Shown one piece after another: positions 27,660 through 37,441 of a DNA stretch of 64,000 nt. The DNA is from Flavobacteriales bacterium 33_180_T64 (GTDB lineage: Bacteria; Bacteroidota; Bacteroidia; Flavobacteriales; Flavobacteriaceae), in contig MAAQ01000018.1 of assembly GCA_002162685.1 (NCBI GenBank), positions 62,001 through 126,000 on the forward strand, in the 5' to 3' direction. The notes beneath the pieces were generated by a model. It made no database searches and had not been told where the DNA came from. It was given only the letters and a program-made list of their open reading frames with translations. Position 1 is the stretch's first letter. Each line of letters opens with the position of its first letter. Both the position numbers and the translations under genes were made by a program.

Positions 27660-28898
27660 TTGAATTACGAGTTTTTTATAGCTAAACGCATTATTGGTAG
27701 TAAAGCGTATAAAAGTAGTGTTTCAGCACCAATAATAAAAATTGGAATTGCTGCAATTGCTATCGGTATTATTGTGATGCTTATTGCTATTGCAACGGGT
27801 TTAGGACTTCAAAAGAAAGTGCGAGAAAAGGTGGTGGCTTTTAATGGTCATATTACAATTAATAATTACGATAGTAATGTGTCTAACGAGTCTATCGTTC
27901 CAATAACTTTAGAGCAAGATTTTTATCCAAATTTTAATACTGTAGAGGGAATTAAACATATTCAAGGGGTCGCTACCAAATTTGGTATTATTCGTACCGA
28001 AACAGATTTTGAAGGCATTGTACTTAAAGGGGTTGGAGCAGATTATGATTGGTCTTACGTTGAAGACTTCTTGGTAGAAGGTGAGTTACCCACTTATGTA
28101 GGGGCACTTAGTAATGATGTTGTGATTTCTAGTTATCTGGCAAATCGATTAGGTTTTAAAGTTGGTGATAATTTTCAAACGGTTTTTGTAAAAGAAACTA
28201 TTGATAAGCCACCATTTCAGCGAAATTTTAAAATCGTAGGCATATTTAATTCTGGGTTTAGCGATATTGATAAAACATTTATGATTGGTGATCTTAGTCA
28301 TATTCAACGTATGAATAAATGGTCGGCAACTCAGATTGGGAATTTTGAAGTTTATCTCGATGATTTTAATCAGCTTATTGAAAAAGAACAGGAAATTAGA
28401 AGCAAAACGCCTTCTCTTTTAGACACTCAGACCATAGAAGAGAAATTTGAAACAACTTTTGAATGGATTAAGATATTTGATAATAATACCTATGGAATTA
28501 TTGTCATTATGATCATTGTTGCAGGTATCAATATGATAACGGCACTACTAGTCCTTATTTTAGAACGGACTCAAATGATTGGAATTTTAAAAGCTTTGGG
28601 GAGTAGTAATACGAGTATTAGAAAAGTGTTTCTTTACAATGCGACTTATTTAATTGGATTAGGTTTGTTCTGGGGGAATAGTATTGGGTTAGCATTGTTA
28701 TTTGCACAGCAACAGTTTGGATTATTGAAATTTCCAGACCCAGAGCAATACTATGTATCAGTCATTCCTGTTCATATAGGATTAGGTTATATTTTACTTC
28801 TCAATATAGGAACGTTTATAGCTTGTTTTTTAATGTTATTAATTCCGTCAGTTATCATCACCAAAATTTCTCCAGTAAAAGCCATTCGATTTGAGTAA
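27660..28898 (+). CDS. FtsX-like ABC transporter permease (LolC/LolE type)
   Basis: 412 residues. An N-terminal helix lies at 25-47 (IGIAAIAIGIIVMLIAIATG), a large periplasmic MacB-PCD-like domain spans about 48-270, and three C-terminal helices contain the FtsX block ERTQMIGILKALGSSN and ISPVKAIRFE at the end. Such permeases export lipoproteins or other hydrophobic cargo with an ATPase partner. No ATPase is next to it, though the family often uses a distant LolD. The start is TTG; the sequence MNYEFFIAKRIIGSKAY is the usual N-terminus of the flavobacterial family, so the start is well supported. Transcription is divergent from namZ. Confidence 0.85.
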   Translation: MNYEFFIAKRIIGSKAYKSSVSAPIIKIGIAAIAIGIIVMLIAIATGLGLQKKVREKVVAFNGHITINNYDSNVSNESIVPITLEQDFYPNFNTVEGIKHIQGVATKFGIIRTETDFEGIVLKGVGADYDWSYVEDFLVEGELPTYVGALSNDVVISSYLANRLGFKVGDNFQTVFVKETIDKPPFQRNFKIVGIFNSGFSDIDKTFMIGDLSHIQRMNKWSATQIGNFEVYLDDFNQLIEKEQEIRSKTPSLLDTQTIEEKFETTFEWIKIFDNNTYGIIVIMIIVAGINMITALLVLILERTQMIGILKALGSSNTSIRKVFLYNATYLIGLGLFWGNSIGLALLFAQQQFGLLKFPDPEQYYVSVIPVHIGLGYILLLNIGTFIACFLMLLIPSVIITKISPVKAIRFE

Positions 28899-28960
28899 CC
28901 TTCCGAAGAGATCTTAACATAAAAATAAGAACATTATCTTCTTAACTCTTGACTTTTGTC

Positions 28961-28968
28961 TATTTTTG
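28961..28968 (+). promoter_or_regulatory. -7 box of the cysteine synthase gene
   Basis: TATTTTTG ends 18 bases before the ATG at 28987. The TTG at 28966 lies inside this box, so it is not a start codon. No -33 TTG is found at the expected distance. Confidence 0.5.
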
Positions 28969-28986
28969 CTTCGGAAAATAAAAACT

Positions 28987-29967
28987 ATGGATTACGCAGA
29001 AAATATCTTAGGAACTATTGGTAATACACCATTAGTGAAACTTAATAAACTCACAGCAGATTTACCATGTTTAGTACTCTCTAAATATGAAACATTTAAC
29101 CCAGGAAATTCGGTTAAAGACCGAATGGCTCTTAAAATGATTGAAGATGCAGAAGCTGATGGTCGTTTAAAACCAGGAGGAACAATTATAGAAGGAACTT
29201 CTGGAAATACAGGGATGGGATTAGCATTGGTAGCTATTGTAAAAGGTTACAAATGTATTTTTGTAATTAGTGATAAACAGTCTAAAGAAAAAATGGACAT
29301 ACTTCGTGCTGTAGGTGCTGAGGTTGTTGTTTGTCCTACAGATGTTGAACCAGAAGATCCAAGAAGTTACTACTCAGTATCAAAACGTTTAGGTAAAGAA
29401 ACGCCTAACTCTTGGTATGTGAATCAATATGATAATCCGAGTAATGCTAAAGCGCATTACGAAAGTACTGGTCCAGAAATTTGGAAACAAACGGATGGTA
29501 AAATAACACATTTTGTGGTTGGCGTAGGAACAGGAGGAACTATTTCTGGTGTTGGGAAATATCTAAAAGAACAAAACCCTAATGTAAAAATTTGGGGAAT
29601 TGATACCTACGGAAGTGTGTTTAAAAAATACCACGAAACCGGTGAATTTGATGAAAATGAAATCTACCCTTATGTTACCGAAGGAATTGGTGAAGATATT
29701 CTTCCAGAAAATGTGAATTTTTCTATTATTGATGGGTTCACAAAGGTAACCGATAAAGATGCAGCTGTGTATACGCAGTTATTGGCTAAAGAAGAAGGTA
29801 TGTTTTTAGGTAATAGTGCAGGAGCTGCTATTAAGGGATTATTACAATTAAAAGAACATTTTACTAAAGATGATGTTGTTGTCGTATTATTTCATGATCA
29901 TGGTAGTCGTTACGTAGGGAAAATGTTTAATAACAAATGGATGCGTGAAATGGGTTATTTAGATTAA
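28987..29967 (+). CDS. PLP-dependent cysteine synthase family enzyme (CysK/CysM or cystathionine beta-synthase-like)
   Basis: 326 residues from the ATG at 28987. NTPLVKLN near residue 13, the PLP lysine K44 in NPGNSVKDRMA, the substrate loop EGTSGNTGMG and GTGGTISGVGKYLK place it in the fold type II beta-replacement family. CPTDVEPEDPRSYYSV and QYDNPSNAKAHYESTGPEIW are closer to the catalytic core of cystathionine beta-synthase than to classical CysK, so serine plus homocysteine chemistry is also possible. No CBS regulatory domain follows. It stands alone between a -7 box and a strong terminator. Confidence 0.87.
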   Translation: MDYAENILGTIGNTPLVKLNKLTADLPCLVLSKYETFNPGNSVKDRMALKMIEDAEADGRLKPGGTIIEGTSGNTGMGLALVAIVKGYKCIFVISDKQSKEKMDILRAVGAEVVVCPTDVEPEDPRSYYSVSKRLGKETPNSWYVNQYDNPSNAKAHYESTGPEIWKQTDGKITHFVVGVGTGGTISGVGKYLKEQNPNVKIWGIDTYGSVFKKYHETGEFDENEIYPYVTEGIGEDILPENVNFSIIDGFTKVTDKDAAVYTQLLAKEEGMFLGNSAGAAIKGLLQLKEHFTKDDVVVVLFHDHGSRYVGKMFNNKWMREMGYLD

Positions 29968-29985
29968 CCAGATAAAATATATAAT

Positions 29986-30018
29986 AAAAAAAAGAGTGCA
30001 TTTTGCACTCTTTTTTTT
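29986..30018 (+). terminator. Rho-independent terminator of the cysteine synthase gene
   Basis: Eight A, then GAGTGCA, a 3-base loop TTT, TGCACTC and eight T. It works in both directions in principle. The rest of the spacer up to 30203 is AT-rich with no ORF. Confidence 0.9.
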
Positions 30019-30203
30019 GCAGTTAAGTCACCTAATTATTAATGATACACTCTTTTTGAATGTTTTGTCAAAATCTCAAAAAAATATGATATCAGGAATA
30101 TAACGACCTTAGTTGTTTTATCTATAGTATCTATATATAGTTCTATGTATATTTCAACATAAAATATAATCACGATTTCCTATCTTTATAAAAAAATACT
30201 CAA

Positions 30204-33200
30204 GTGAATAAACCATTACCTTTTTACACTATATCTTGTGTTTTATTACTATTATTTTTGATTGCAGTTCCTAATGTGAATGCTCAAGTCTTTGAACAGG
30301 GACAAGTAGCTTCAGGTTTAGGAATTTTGGAGAATAATAATGGAGTCGCAGTAGCAGACTATGATAATGATCTAGATTTAGATATTTTTGTAGTTGCTTT
30401 AGCGCAAGATGAAGATGGCGATGAGACAACACAAAGTAAATTATTTCGAAATAATAATAATGGAACATTTACAGACGTTACAGCCGAAGTAGGTCTTACC
30501 AATTTATTGCCTTTTAATAGTTTGTTAGAGGATTTCTATGGACTTAAAGGGTATAAACATGGTGTATCTTGGGGAGATTATAATAATGATGGTTTTCCAG
30601 ATATTTTATTTACACACGCTCAAAAATTACAACTCTTCATTAATCAAAATGGGATATTTACCGAAGTCACAGAAGGTGTTGGATTAGAGGTAGATAGCCA
30701 GTGTAGGCATACAGGTTCTACTTGGTTTGATTACAATAATGATGGTTTGCTTGATATTTATGTTAATGATTGGGACGAATGCGATACCAATTCATTGTAC
30801 CTTAATAATGGAAATGGAACATTTGCAAATGTAACTGTAGAAGCAAATATGCAAGATACACAGGGTTTAGCAAGTTATACAGCTGTGCCTTTTGATATTA
30901 ATAATGATGGCTGGATGGATTTATATGTCTCTAACGATTTTGATGAACCAAACAGCTTATTTGTTAACCAAAATGGAACATCATTTAACGATCAAGCGGA
31001 AACGTTTGGTTTAGATAACATGATTGATGACATGGGAATTACCTTTGGTGACTTTAATCTCGATGGCGCATTTGATGTTTTTATTACTGGTATTGATGAA
31101 AATTCACTGCTCGTTAATGACGGTACAAACAATTTTACAAATGCTACAGTTGCTAATAATATAACCGAAACAGGTTGGGCTTGGGGAACGCGATTTGCAG
31201 ATTTTGACCTTGATGGCGATGAGGATTTAATAATAGTAAACGGTTTTGAATTTGAAGATCGTAGCACAGAGAGTAATGTATATTATAGGAACTTAACTTC
31301 GGAAGGCTTAACAGGTTTTGAAGATGCTTCAGAAGAGCTAAGTTTTAATGCACTTACTGTAAGTGTAGAAGCTGTAGATTGGGATTATGATAATGATGGC
31401 GATTTAGATGTTTATGTTACTAATGCTGATCAACAATCGATATTCTACGAAAATAAACTCTTGAATTTTGATGAAAGCAGTAGTCTTCATTGGTTTAAAG
31501 TAATGCTTCAAGGAACAGTTTCAAATAGAGATGCTATTGGAACAATATTAACACTCACCACTAATTCAGGAACATTTAAACGGTATTATACTGGAGTAGG
31601 ATTTTTGTCACAAAGTTTACAAGCCGTTCATTTTGGTTTAAATCAAGAAACTCAAATACAAGAGTTAGTGATACAATGGCCTTCAGGTTTGGTTGAGACT
31701 TTTCTAAATTTAAATGCAGACACAACAATTAAGGTTATTGAAAACGAAGGTCTTGAAGTTTTGGATATCATTCCAAGTCAAAAAATATATGGTTGTTTAG
31801 ATCCTTTTTCATGTACTTATAATTCAGAGGCAACAATAGATGATGGTTCGTGTGCCTACTTAGATTCAAATCTAATTTCAGGAACATTAACATCAGGTTT
31901 TTTTAGAGTTGAAGAGTATATTTATCCAATTGAAGCTGGTTCAATAGCTAATTGGATCGTGTCAGGAGGAGAAATTATAGCTGGTCAAAATACAGATACA
32001 GTAAGTGTGAAATGGGGTGTCAATGAAACAGGAACTTTACGTGTTAGAGAGAATGATGGTAACTGTTTTAGTGAAGAGCAGCAAATTATAGTATCACTAA
32101 GTGCAAATCAACTTCCTGATGATGTATCTATTGCTAGATTATGGAACGAAGTGTTGTTAGAAGCCATTAGAAAAGATTTTGCAAGACCTACAGTTCATGC
32201 ACGAAATTTATTCCATTCAAGTGTGGCAATGTATGATATTTGGGCAATTTATGATGATGAAGCCAAACCTTACCTTATTGGAAATACAGTCAATAATTTT
32301 ACAACAGAATTGCAAGACTTTATCCCTGCTGAAAGCCTTGAAGAATCCCAAAAAAAAGCCATTAGTTATGCCATGTATCGTTTGTTAACATACAGATTTC
32401 AAAATTCACCAAATGCTGAAACCTCTCAAGAGCTTTTTGATTTGGTTATGGCGCAATTAGGTTATGAAACTGAATCTGTAACCTCTACGTTGTACGAGTT
32501 TGGAAATGCAGCAGCTCTAGGGAATTTTATTGCAGAAACTATTATTAACTACGGAAATGGAGATGGTTCAAGAGAACTTGATGCTTTTAGTAATGCATAT
32601 TATACACCAGTAAATACGTCTTTGGGACCTTCGGTTCCTACAACAATTTTGATGGAAGATCCTAACCGATGGCAATCTTTAAGTTTAGATACATTTATCG
32701 ATCAAGGCGGAAATTTAATTGAAGGAACAACTATTGATTTTTTAAGTCCAGAATGGGGAAATGTGTTTCCTTTTGCGATGTCTTCCGACCTTAGTGATAT
32801 TTACCAACGAAATGGAGATTCTTATAGAGTTTATAATGATCCAAGTGACCCACCATATTTAAGTTTGACGTCTGATAATGTATTAAGTGATGCTTATAAA
32901 CTGGGGTTTTCTATGGTGTCCATTTGGGGTTCACATCTAGATCCAGCAGATAACGTGCTTTGGGATATTTCACCAGGTGCAATTGGGAATACTGATATAT
33001 CTACATTTCCAACTAGTTATGAAGATTATCCTAATTTTTATAATGTTATTGAAGGAGGCGATATTGGACAAGGTCATAACATCAATCCAATAACAGGGCA
33101 ACCTTATCAATCGCAATTAGTTCCTAGAGGAGATTACACCAGAGTTTTAGCCGAATTTTGGGCAGATGGTCCAGATTCTGAAACGCCTCCAGGACATTGG

Positions 33201-34238
33201 TTTACTATTTTAAATTATGTGAATGAGCATCCGCAACTAGAGAAAAGATTTGAAGGTGAAGGTGATATTTTAGAAGATTTAGAATGGGATGTGAAGACTT
33301 ATTTTATTTTAGGAGGAGCAATGCATGACTCTGCAATTTCTGCATGGAGTGTAAAAGGATGGTATGATTATGTAAGACCAATTTCAGCAATACGTAATAT
33401 GGCACTTTTAGGGCAAAGTACAGATCAATCTCTAGAAAACTATCATATTGCGGGTATTCCATTAGTAGAAAATTATATTGAAATTGTTGATCTAAGCGAT
33501 CCGCTTCGAGGCGATGATAATGAACATGTTGGTAAAATAAAATTGTATTCTTGGAAAGGGCCAGATTATATTACTGATGAATCATCAGATGTAGCTGGTG
33601 TTGGATGGATTCTTGCCGAAAATTGGTGGCCATACCAACGGCCAACATTTGTTACACCACCTTTTGCTGGTTTTGTGTCTGGACATTCCACTTTTTCAAG
33701 AGCAGCTTCTGAAGTGTTAACTAAAATTACAGGGAGTCCATTTTTTCCAGGTGGATTAGGCGAATTTATAGCCAAACAAAATGACTTTTTAGTTTTTGAA
33801 CAAGGACCTTCAGTCGATATCAAATTGCAATGGGCAACGTACAGAGATGCATCAGATCAGACGAGTTTATCAAGAATTTGGGGCGGAATTCATCCTCCAG
33901 CAGATGATATTCCTGGTAGATTCATTGGAGAGAAAGTTGGTAATGATGCCTTTGATTTTGCTGTGCCTTATTTTAATGGAGAGATTATTGTGAATGAGAA
34001 TACAAAGCAAATTATATACCCAAACCCTGTAACTAATTCTGTTGTATTTATAACAAATACTTTAGCGAATGATCACATTAGTGTATTTGATATTAGAGGA
34101 CGTGAAGTCAATATTCTTAAAAAAGAGTTTAATGAATTTGGAAGTGTGACTAGATTAACATTTCCTGAAGGCACTTCAGCAGGACTCTATTTCTTGAATA
34201 TTAATAATGGCTCTAAAATGCTAGTTATTAAAAACTAA
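30204..34238 (+). CDS. Secreted FG-GAP/ASPIC repeat protein fused to a vanadium-haloperoxidase-like domain with T9SS sorting tail
   Basis: 1344 residues, GTG start, signal peptide cut near VNAQ. Residues 30-420 hold FG-GAP/VCBS-type repeats with Ca-binding loops (DYDNDLDLD, DYNNDGFPD, DINNDGWMD, DFDLDGDED). Residues 440-510 form an ASPIC/UnbV module (YYTGVGFLSQSLQAVHFGL). A cysteine linker (GCLDPFSCTY from 530) and a PKD-like domain follow. Residues about 640-1255 form a PAP2/haloperoxidase-type helical domain with the vanadate site complete: K1051 and R1058-P1059 (VKGWYDYVRP), S1159-G1160-H1161, and R1224 with H1230 (RIWGGIHPPAD). The tail from 1260 (IIYPNPVTNSV) is a type IX secretion sorting domain. 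It is probably an extracellular haloperoxidase or phosphatase displayed with a beta-propeller; which one is inference. Confidence 0.88.
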   Translation: MNKPLPFYTISCVLLLLFLIAVPNVNAQVFEQGQVASGLGILENNNGVAVADYDNDLDLDIFVVALAQDEDGDETTQSKLFRNNNNGTFTDVTAEVGLTNLLPFNSLLEDFYGLKGYKHGVSWGDYNNDGFPDILFTHAQKLQLFINQNGIFTEVTEGVGLEVDSQCRHTGSTWFDYNNDGLLDIYVNDWDECDTNSLYLNNGNGTFANVTVEANMQDTQGLASYTAVPFDINNDGWMDLYVSNDFDEPNSLFVNQNGTSFNDQAETFGLDNMIDDMGITFGDFNLDGAFDVFITGIDENSLLVNDGTNNFTNATVANNITETGWAWGTRFADFDLDGDEDLIIVNGFEFEDRSTESNVYYRNLTSEGLTGFEDASEELSFNALTVSVEAVDWDYDNDGDLDVYVTNADQQSIFYENKLLNFDESSSLHWFKVMLQGTVSNRDAIGTILTLTTNSGTFKRYYTGVGFLSQSLQAVHFGLNQETQIQELVIQWPSGLVETFLNLNADTTIKVIENEGLEVLDIIPSQKIYGCLDPFSCTYNSEATIDDGSCAYLDSNLISGTLTSGFFRVEEYIYPIEAGSIANWIVSGGEIIAGQNTDTVSVKWGVNETGTLRVRENDGNCFSEEQQIIVSLSANQLPDDVSIARLWNEVLLEAIRKDFARPTVHARNLFHSSVAMYDIWAIYDDEAKPYLIGNTVNNFTTELQDFIPAESLEESQKKAISYAMYRLLTYRFQNSPNAETSQELFDLVMAQLGYETESVTSTLYEFGNAAALGNFIAETIINYGNGDGSRELDAFSNAYYTPVNTSLGPSVPTTILMEDPNRWQSLSLDTFIDQGGNLIEGTTIDFLSPEWGNVFPFAMSSDLSDIYQRNGDSYRVYNDPSDPPYLSLTSDNVLSDAYKLGFSMVSIWGSHLDPADNVLWDISPGAIGNTDISTFPTSYEDYPNFYNVIEGGDIGQGHNINPITGQPYQSQLVPRGDYTRVLAEFWADGPDSETPPGHWFTILNYVNEHPQLEKRFEGEGDILEDLEWDVKTYFILGGAMHDSAISAWSVKGWYDYVRPISAIRNMALLGQSTDQSLENYHIAGIPLVENYIEIVDLSDPLRGDDNEHVGKIKLYSWKGPDYITDESSDVAGVGWILAENWWPYQRPTFVTPPFAGFVSGHSTFSRAASEVLTKITGSPFFPGGLGEFIAKQNDFLVFEQGPSVDIKLQWATYRDASDQTSLSRIWGGIHPPADDIPGRFIGEKVGNDAFDFAVPYFNGEIIVNENTKQIIYPNPVTNSVVFITNTLANDHISVFDIRGREVNILKKEFNEFGSVTRLTFPEGTSAGLYFLNINNGSKMLVIKN

Positions 34239-34245
34239 ACGTTTT

Positions 34246-34857
34246 ATGATAAATACGCTTCAAGAGTATATTCCACAAAATGCTATTCTTAAAATTATTG
34301 AACTTTTGGACCATGATAATTTAATTGTAAAGATTAAAAGTGAACGAAAAACGAGACATGGTGATTATAAACGTTTACCTAATGGGAGGCATCAAATCAC
34401 AGTAAATTCTAATTTAAATTCATTTCGATTTTTAATAACACTTGTTCATGAAATTGCTCATTTTGAAGCTTATAATAGTTTTGGGAGAACGATTAAGCCT
34501 CACGGAATAGAATGGAAACGCACATTTCAACGTTTGATGTTGCCTTTTTTGAATCCTGAAATTTTTCCATCAGAATTATTACCATTACTTGCTCAACATT
34601 TTAAAAACCCAAAAGCATCTAGTGATACAGATCTTCAACTCGCTTATGCTTTAAAGCAATTCGACGCACCAAACAATAAAACGTTTATATTTGAAGTACC
34701 TTTACACGACACTTTTAAAATATACAATGGACGTATTTTTAAAAAAGGTTCAAAACGACGCACACGTTACGAATGTATGGAGTTAAAAACAGGTAAGATA
34801 TACTTGTTTAATGCCAATGCAGAAGTCGATATAGTTGCTGAAAATAAATTGGAATAA
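34246..34857 (+). CDS. SprT-like zinc metalloprotein
   Basis: 203 residues. The zinc site LVHEIAHFEAYNSFGR gives HExxH, and IKPHGIEWKRTF gives the third histidine of the SprT family. C-terminal residues about 155-195 form the small strand region seen in SprT proteins (RYECMELKTGKIYLF), where a zinc ribbon would lie but without its cysteine set, so the ribbon is lost or degenerate. SprT relatives include SPRTN proteases that degrade DNA-protein crosslinks; in bacteria the role is unclear. It follows the large secreted protein after 7 bases and precedes manC by 22, probably in one transcript. Confidence 0.82.
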   Translation: MINTLQEYIPQNAILKIIELLDHDNLIVKIKSERKTRHGDYKRLPNGRHQITVNSNLNSFRFLITLVHEIAHFEAYNSFGRTIKPHGIEWKRTFQRLMLPFLNPEIFPSELLPLLAQHFKNPKASSDTDLQLAYALKQFDAPNNKTFIFEVPLHDTFKIYNGRIFKKGSKRRTRYECMELKTGKIYLFNANAEVDIVAENKLE

Positions 34858-34879
34858 AGGATTAATAGAAATAAATTAA

Positions 34880-35962
34880 ATGCAGAATAAAAATTATTAT
34901 GCCATATTAATGGCTGGAGGAGTAGGTTCTAGATTTTGGCCTGTAAGTACTCAAGATTTTCCAAAACAGTTTCATGATATGTTAGGAACTGGAGATACAT
35001 TAATTCAAAAAACATTTAGTAGACTTTCTAAATTGATTCCAAAAGAGAATATCTTTATTCTAACAAACGAACGTTATAATGACTTAGTGTTTGAACAACT
35101 ACCAGAAGTCACTAAGAGACAGGTAGTTTTAGAACCTGAAATGCGGAATACTGCGCCATGTATATTGTATGCAGCATTGAAAATTCAGAAAGAAAATGAA
35201 GATGCAGTGATGATTGTTGCACCAAGTGATCATTGGATTGAAGATGAAAATGCATTCACTCAAAATGTACAACAGGCTTTCGATTTTTGTTCTCAAAATG
35301 ATGCTTTGATGACCCTAGGAATTCAACCAACATTTCCAAATACAGGCTATGGTTATATTGAATATGATAAATCATCTAACGACAGTATAAAAAATGTAAA
35401 TCAGTTTAGAGAAAAACCTGATTATAATACTGCTAAAGACTTTATTGATCAAGGGAACTTTCTTTGGAATGCTGGGATTTTTATGTGGAGTGTGAAAAGT
35501 GTAATTGAAGCTTTTAAAAGTAATCAACCCCAATTATATAGTCTTTTTGAATTGGGTTGTGATGTCTATAATACCGATTTAGAAAACGCTTTTATTCGAG
35601 ATAACTATGGTAAAGCTGAGAATATTTCGGTCGATTATGCTATTATGGAACATTCAAAAAATGTATATGTCTTACCTGCAACTTTCGATTGGAATGATTT
35701 GGGTACTTGGGGAAGCTTATATGATAAACTAGATAAGGATAGTAGTGGAAATGCCGTTGTGAATGCGCAAACATTAGCAGAAGATGCTTCAGGTAATATG
35801 ATTAGAACGAAAGCAGATAAAGTTGTTGTTGTTGATGGATTACAAGATTATATCATTGTAGATAAAGACGAAGTTTTACTTATCTTTCCAAAGACAAAAG
35901 AGCAAGATATTAAAAAAGTACTCCAAAATGTTAAAGATAAATTTGGAGAACATTATGGATAA
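34880..35962 (+). CDS. manC: Mannose-1-phosphate guanylyltransferase
   Basis: 360 residues. The nucleotidyltransferase signature is AGGVGSRFWPVS at 12-23, with a lysine (FPKQFHD) just after it; the GMP site follows in NTAPCILYAA, and FREKPDYNTAK and NLFWNAGIFMW-type motifs (NFLWNAGIFMW) complete it. It makes GDP-mannose from GTP and mannose-1-phosphate for glycan synthesis. The protein lacks the isomerase cupin domain of bifunctional ManC and is the single-domain form. It sits between sprT and a DUF389 membrane protein (2-base gap). GDP-mannose may feed the polysaccharide locus at the start of the window, which is inference. Confidence 0.92.
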   Translation: MQNKNYYAILMAGGVGSRFWPVSTQDFPKQFHDMLGTGDTLIQKTFSRLSKLIPKENIFILTNERYNDLVFEQLPEVTKRQVVLEPEMRNTAPCILYAALKIQKENEDAVMIVAPSDHWIEDENAFTQNVQQAFDFCSQNDALMTLGIQPTFPNTGYGYIEYDKSSNDSIKNVNQFREKPDYNTAKDFIDQGNFLWNAGIFMWSVKSVIEAFKSNQPQLYSLFELGCDVYNTDLENAFIRDNYGKAENISVDYAIMEHSKNVYVLPATFDWNDLGTWGSLYDKLDKDSSGNAVVNAQTLAEDASGNMIRTKADKVVVVDGLQDYIIVDKDEVLLIFPKTKEQDIKKVLQNVKDKFGEHYG

Positions 35963-35964
35963 TT

Positions 35965-37440
35965 ATGAGTGAAGAGAATAAATTCGATTTCTCAGAAGAA
36001 GAAATTAAAAAAGAAGCTGCTGTAGAGCAAAGCAAGGAAGCTTTAAAACAAGATGCTAAAGGTTTGTGGGAAAGTATAAAAACTTTCATGGTAGAGCTTT
36101 TAGATTTCAGGCATGATACTGATCGAGATGCTACTGTTGATGCTATAAAAGGTGATATTCCGTTTAAAGGTGCAACCGCTTGGATTTTAATTTGCTCTAT
36201 ATTTGTAGCTTCTGTAGGATTAAATGCCAACTCAACAGCCGTTGTGATTGGAGCCATGTTAATTTCACCATTAATGGGACCTATTTTAGGTATTGGAATG
36301 TCGATTGCTATTAATGACATCGATACATTAAAGAAATCATTAATAAACTTAGCAACTATGATTGTGCTGAGTTTACTAACTGCTTTTTTATTCTTTAGAT
36401 TTTTCCCATTAGGTAATCAGGAAACTCCAGAGCTTTTAAGTAGGGTTGCGCCAGATATTAGAGATGTATTAATCGCATTCTTCGGAGGATTAGCTTTAAT
36501 AATTGCACGTACAAAAAAAGGAACTATCGCTTCAGTAATTTTTGGAGTTGCTATTGCTACTGCATTAATGCCACCTTTGTGTACCGCGGGTTATGGGTTA
36601 GCTAACGGCAATTGGGAACATTTTTTGGGCGCAATGAATTTATTCACTATCAACACTATTTTTATAGCCTTAGCGACTTTTATAGTAATTAAAGTTTTAA
36701 GATTTCCAATGCTGAAATATGCAAATTCAGCTAAAAGAAGACGTATTGCAAGGTTTGCTGCATTGATAGCAGTATTAGTTATGATTTATCCAACGATTAC
36801 CTTTTTAAGAGTTCTTAAGAAAAGTGGTTTTGAAAATGACTATAATAGTTTTATTAAAGAAGAAGTTAGATCTAATAATGAGCTTTGGTTTCAAAAAGGA
36901 ATCCCTGATTATAAAGAAAAAAACATTACACTTTACTTTAATGGAGAGATTACAGAGGCTACTGAAGCAGATTTGCGTAATGAATTAAAAGGGTATGATA
37001 AAATCAATGATTTTGAATTAAAATTTAATGGTAATAAAAATAGAAGTTTTGATAAAATTTCTGATGCTTACGATAGAGCCATTACCGAATTAGATAAAAA
37101 AGAAAATATAATTTCAGGACTTCAAAATCAAATTGAAGAATTGCAAGGTGAAATCACCAATCTTAACCAAAAAATAGAATCTAAAAGCGCACAAAGTAGT
37201 ACCATTTCTTTTACAAATTTATCTCGAGATGCTAAGGTGCGGTTTAATGATTTGAACTATTTTAGTTATGCTGAAATGCTAGAATCTAAAGACTTTATAA
37301 ATATAGACACCATGTCTGTTGCTCATGTAAAATGGAATACATCTCTTAACGATAGTTTAGTTGTAATAAAAGAAAGAGAATTGTCTGAATGGCTTAAAAA
37401 AGAACTGAAAATTGATACTATAGTATTGAAAAGAAACTAA
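35965..37440 (+). CDS. DUF389 family membrane protein
   Basis: 491 residues. The DUF389 core (about residues 80-280) has five or six helices with the conserved SVGLNANSTAVVIGAMLISPLMG-type block, here seen as NSTAVVIGAMLISPLMGPI, plus the GIAMSI-like and ATALMPPLCTAG turns. A soluble C-terminal half follows, with a coiled-coil region near residues 370-410 (ELDKKENIISGLQNQIEEL). The function of the family is unknown; a transporter or channel has been proposed for some members. It begins 2 bases after manC and faces mlaF with one base between, so it is the last gene of this plus-strand run. Confidence 0.88.
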   Translation: MSEENKFDFSEEEIKKEAAVEQSKEALKQDAKGLWESIKTFMVELLDFRHDTDRDATVDAIKGDIPFKGATAWILICSIFVASVGLNANSTAVVIGAMLISPLMGPILGIGMSIAINDIDTLKKSLINLATMIVLSLLTAFLFFRFFPLGNQETPELLSRVAPDIRDVLIAFFGGLALIIARTKKGTIASVIFGVAIATALMPPLCTAGYGLANGNWEHFLGAMNLFTINTIFIALATFIVIKVLRFPMLKYANSAKRRRIARFAALIAVLVMIYPTITFLRVLKKSGFENDYNSFIKEEVRSNNELWFQKGIPDYKEKNITLYFNGEITEATEADLRNELKGYDKINDFELKFNGNKNRSFDKISDAYDRAITELDKKENIISGLQNQIEELQGEITNLNQKIESKSAQSSTISFTNLSRDAKVRFNDLNYFSYAEMLESKDFINIDTMSVAHVKWNTSLNDSLVVIKERELSEWLKKELKIDTIVLKRN

Positions 37441-37441
37441 A

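Noticed and set aside
28966-28986. TTG at 28966 as the start of the cysteine synthase
   Set aside because: It is part of the TATTTTTG -7 promoter box; the ATG at 28987 begins at the normal family N-terminus.
30271-33993. Several ORFs on the minus strand and in other frames inside the 1344-residue gene
   Set aside because: They are shadows of a strongly supported frame with intact domains and have no family features.
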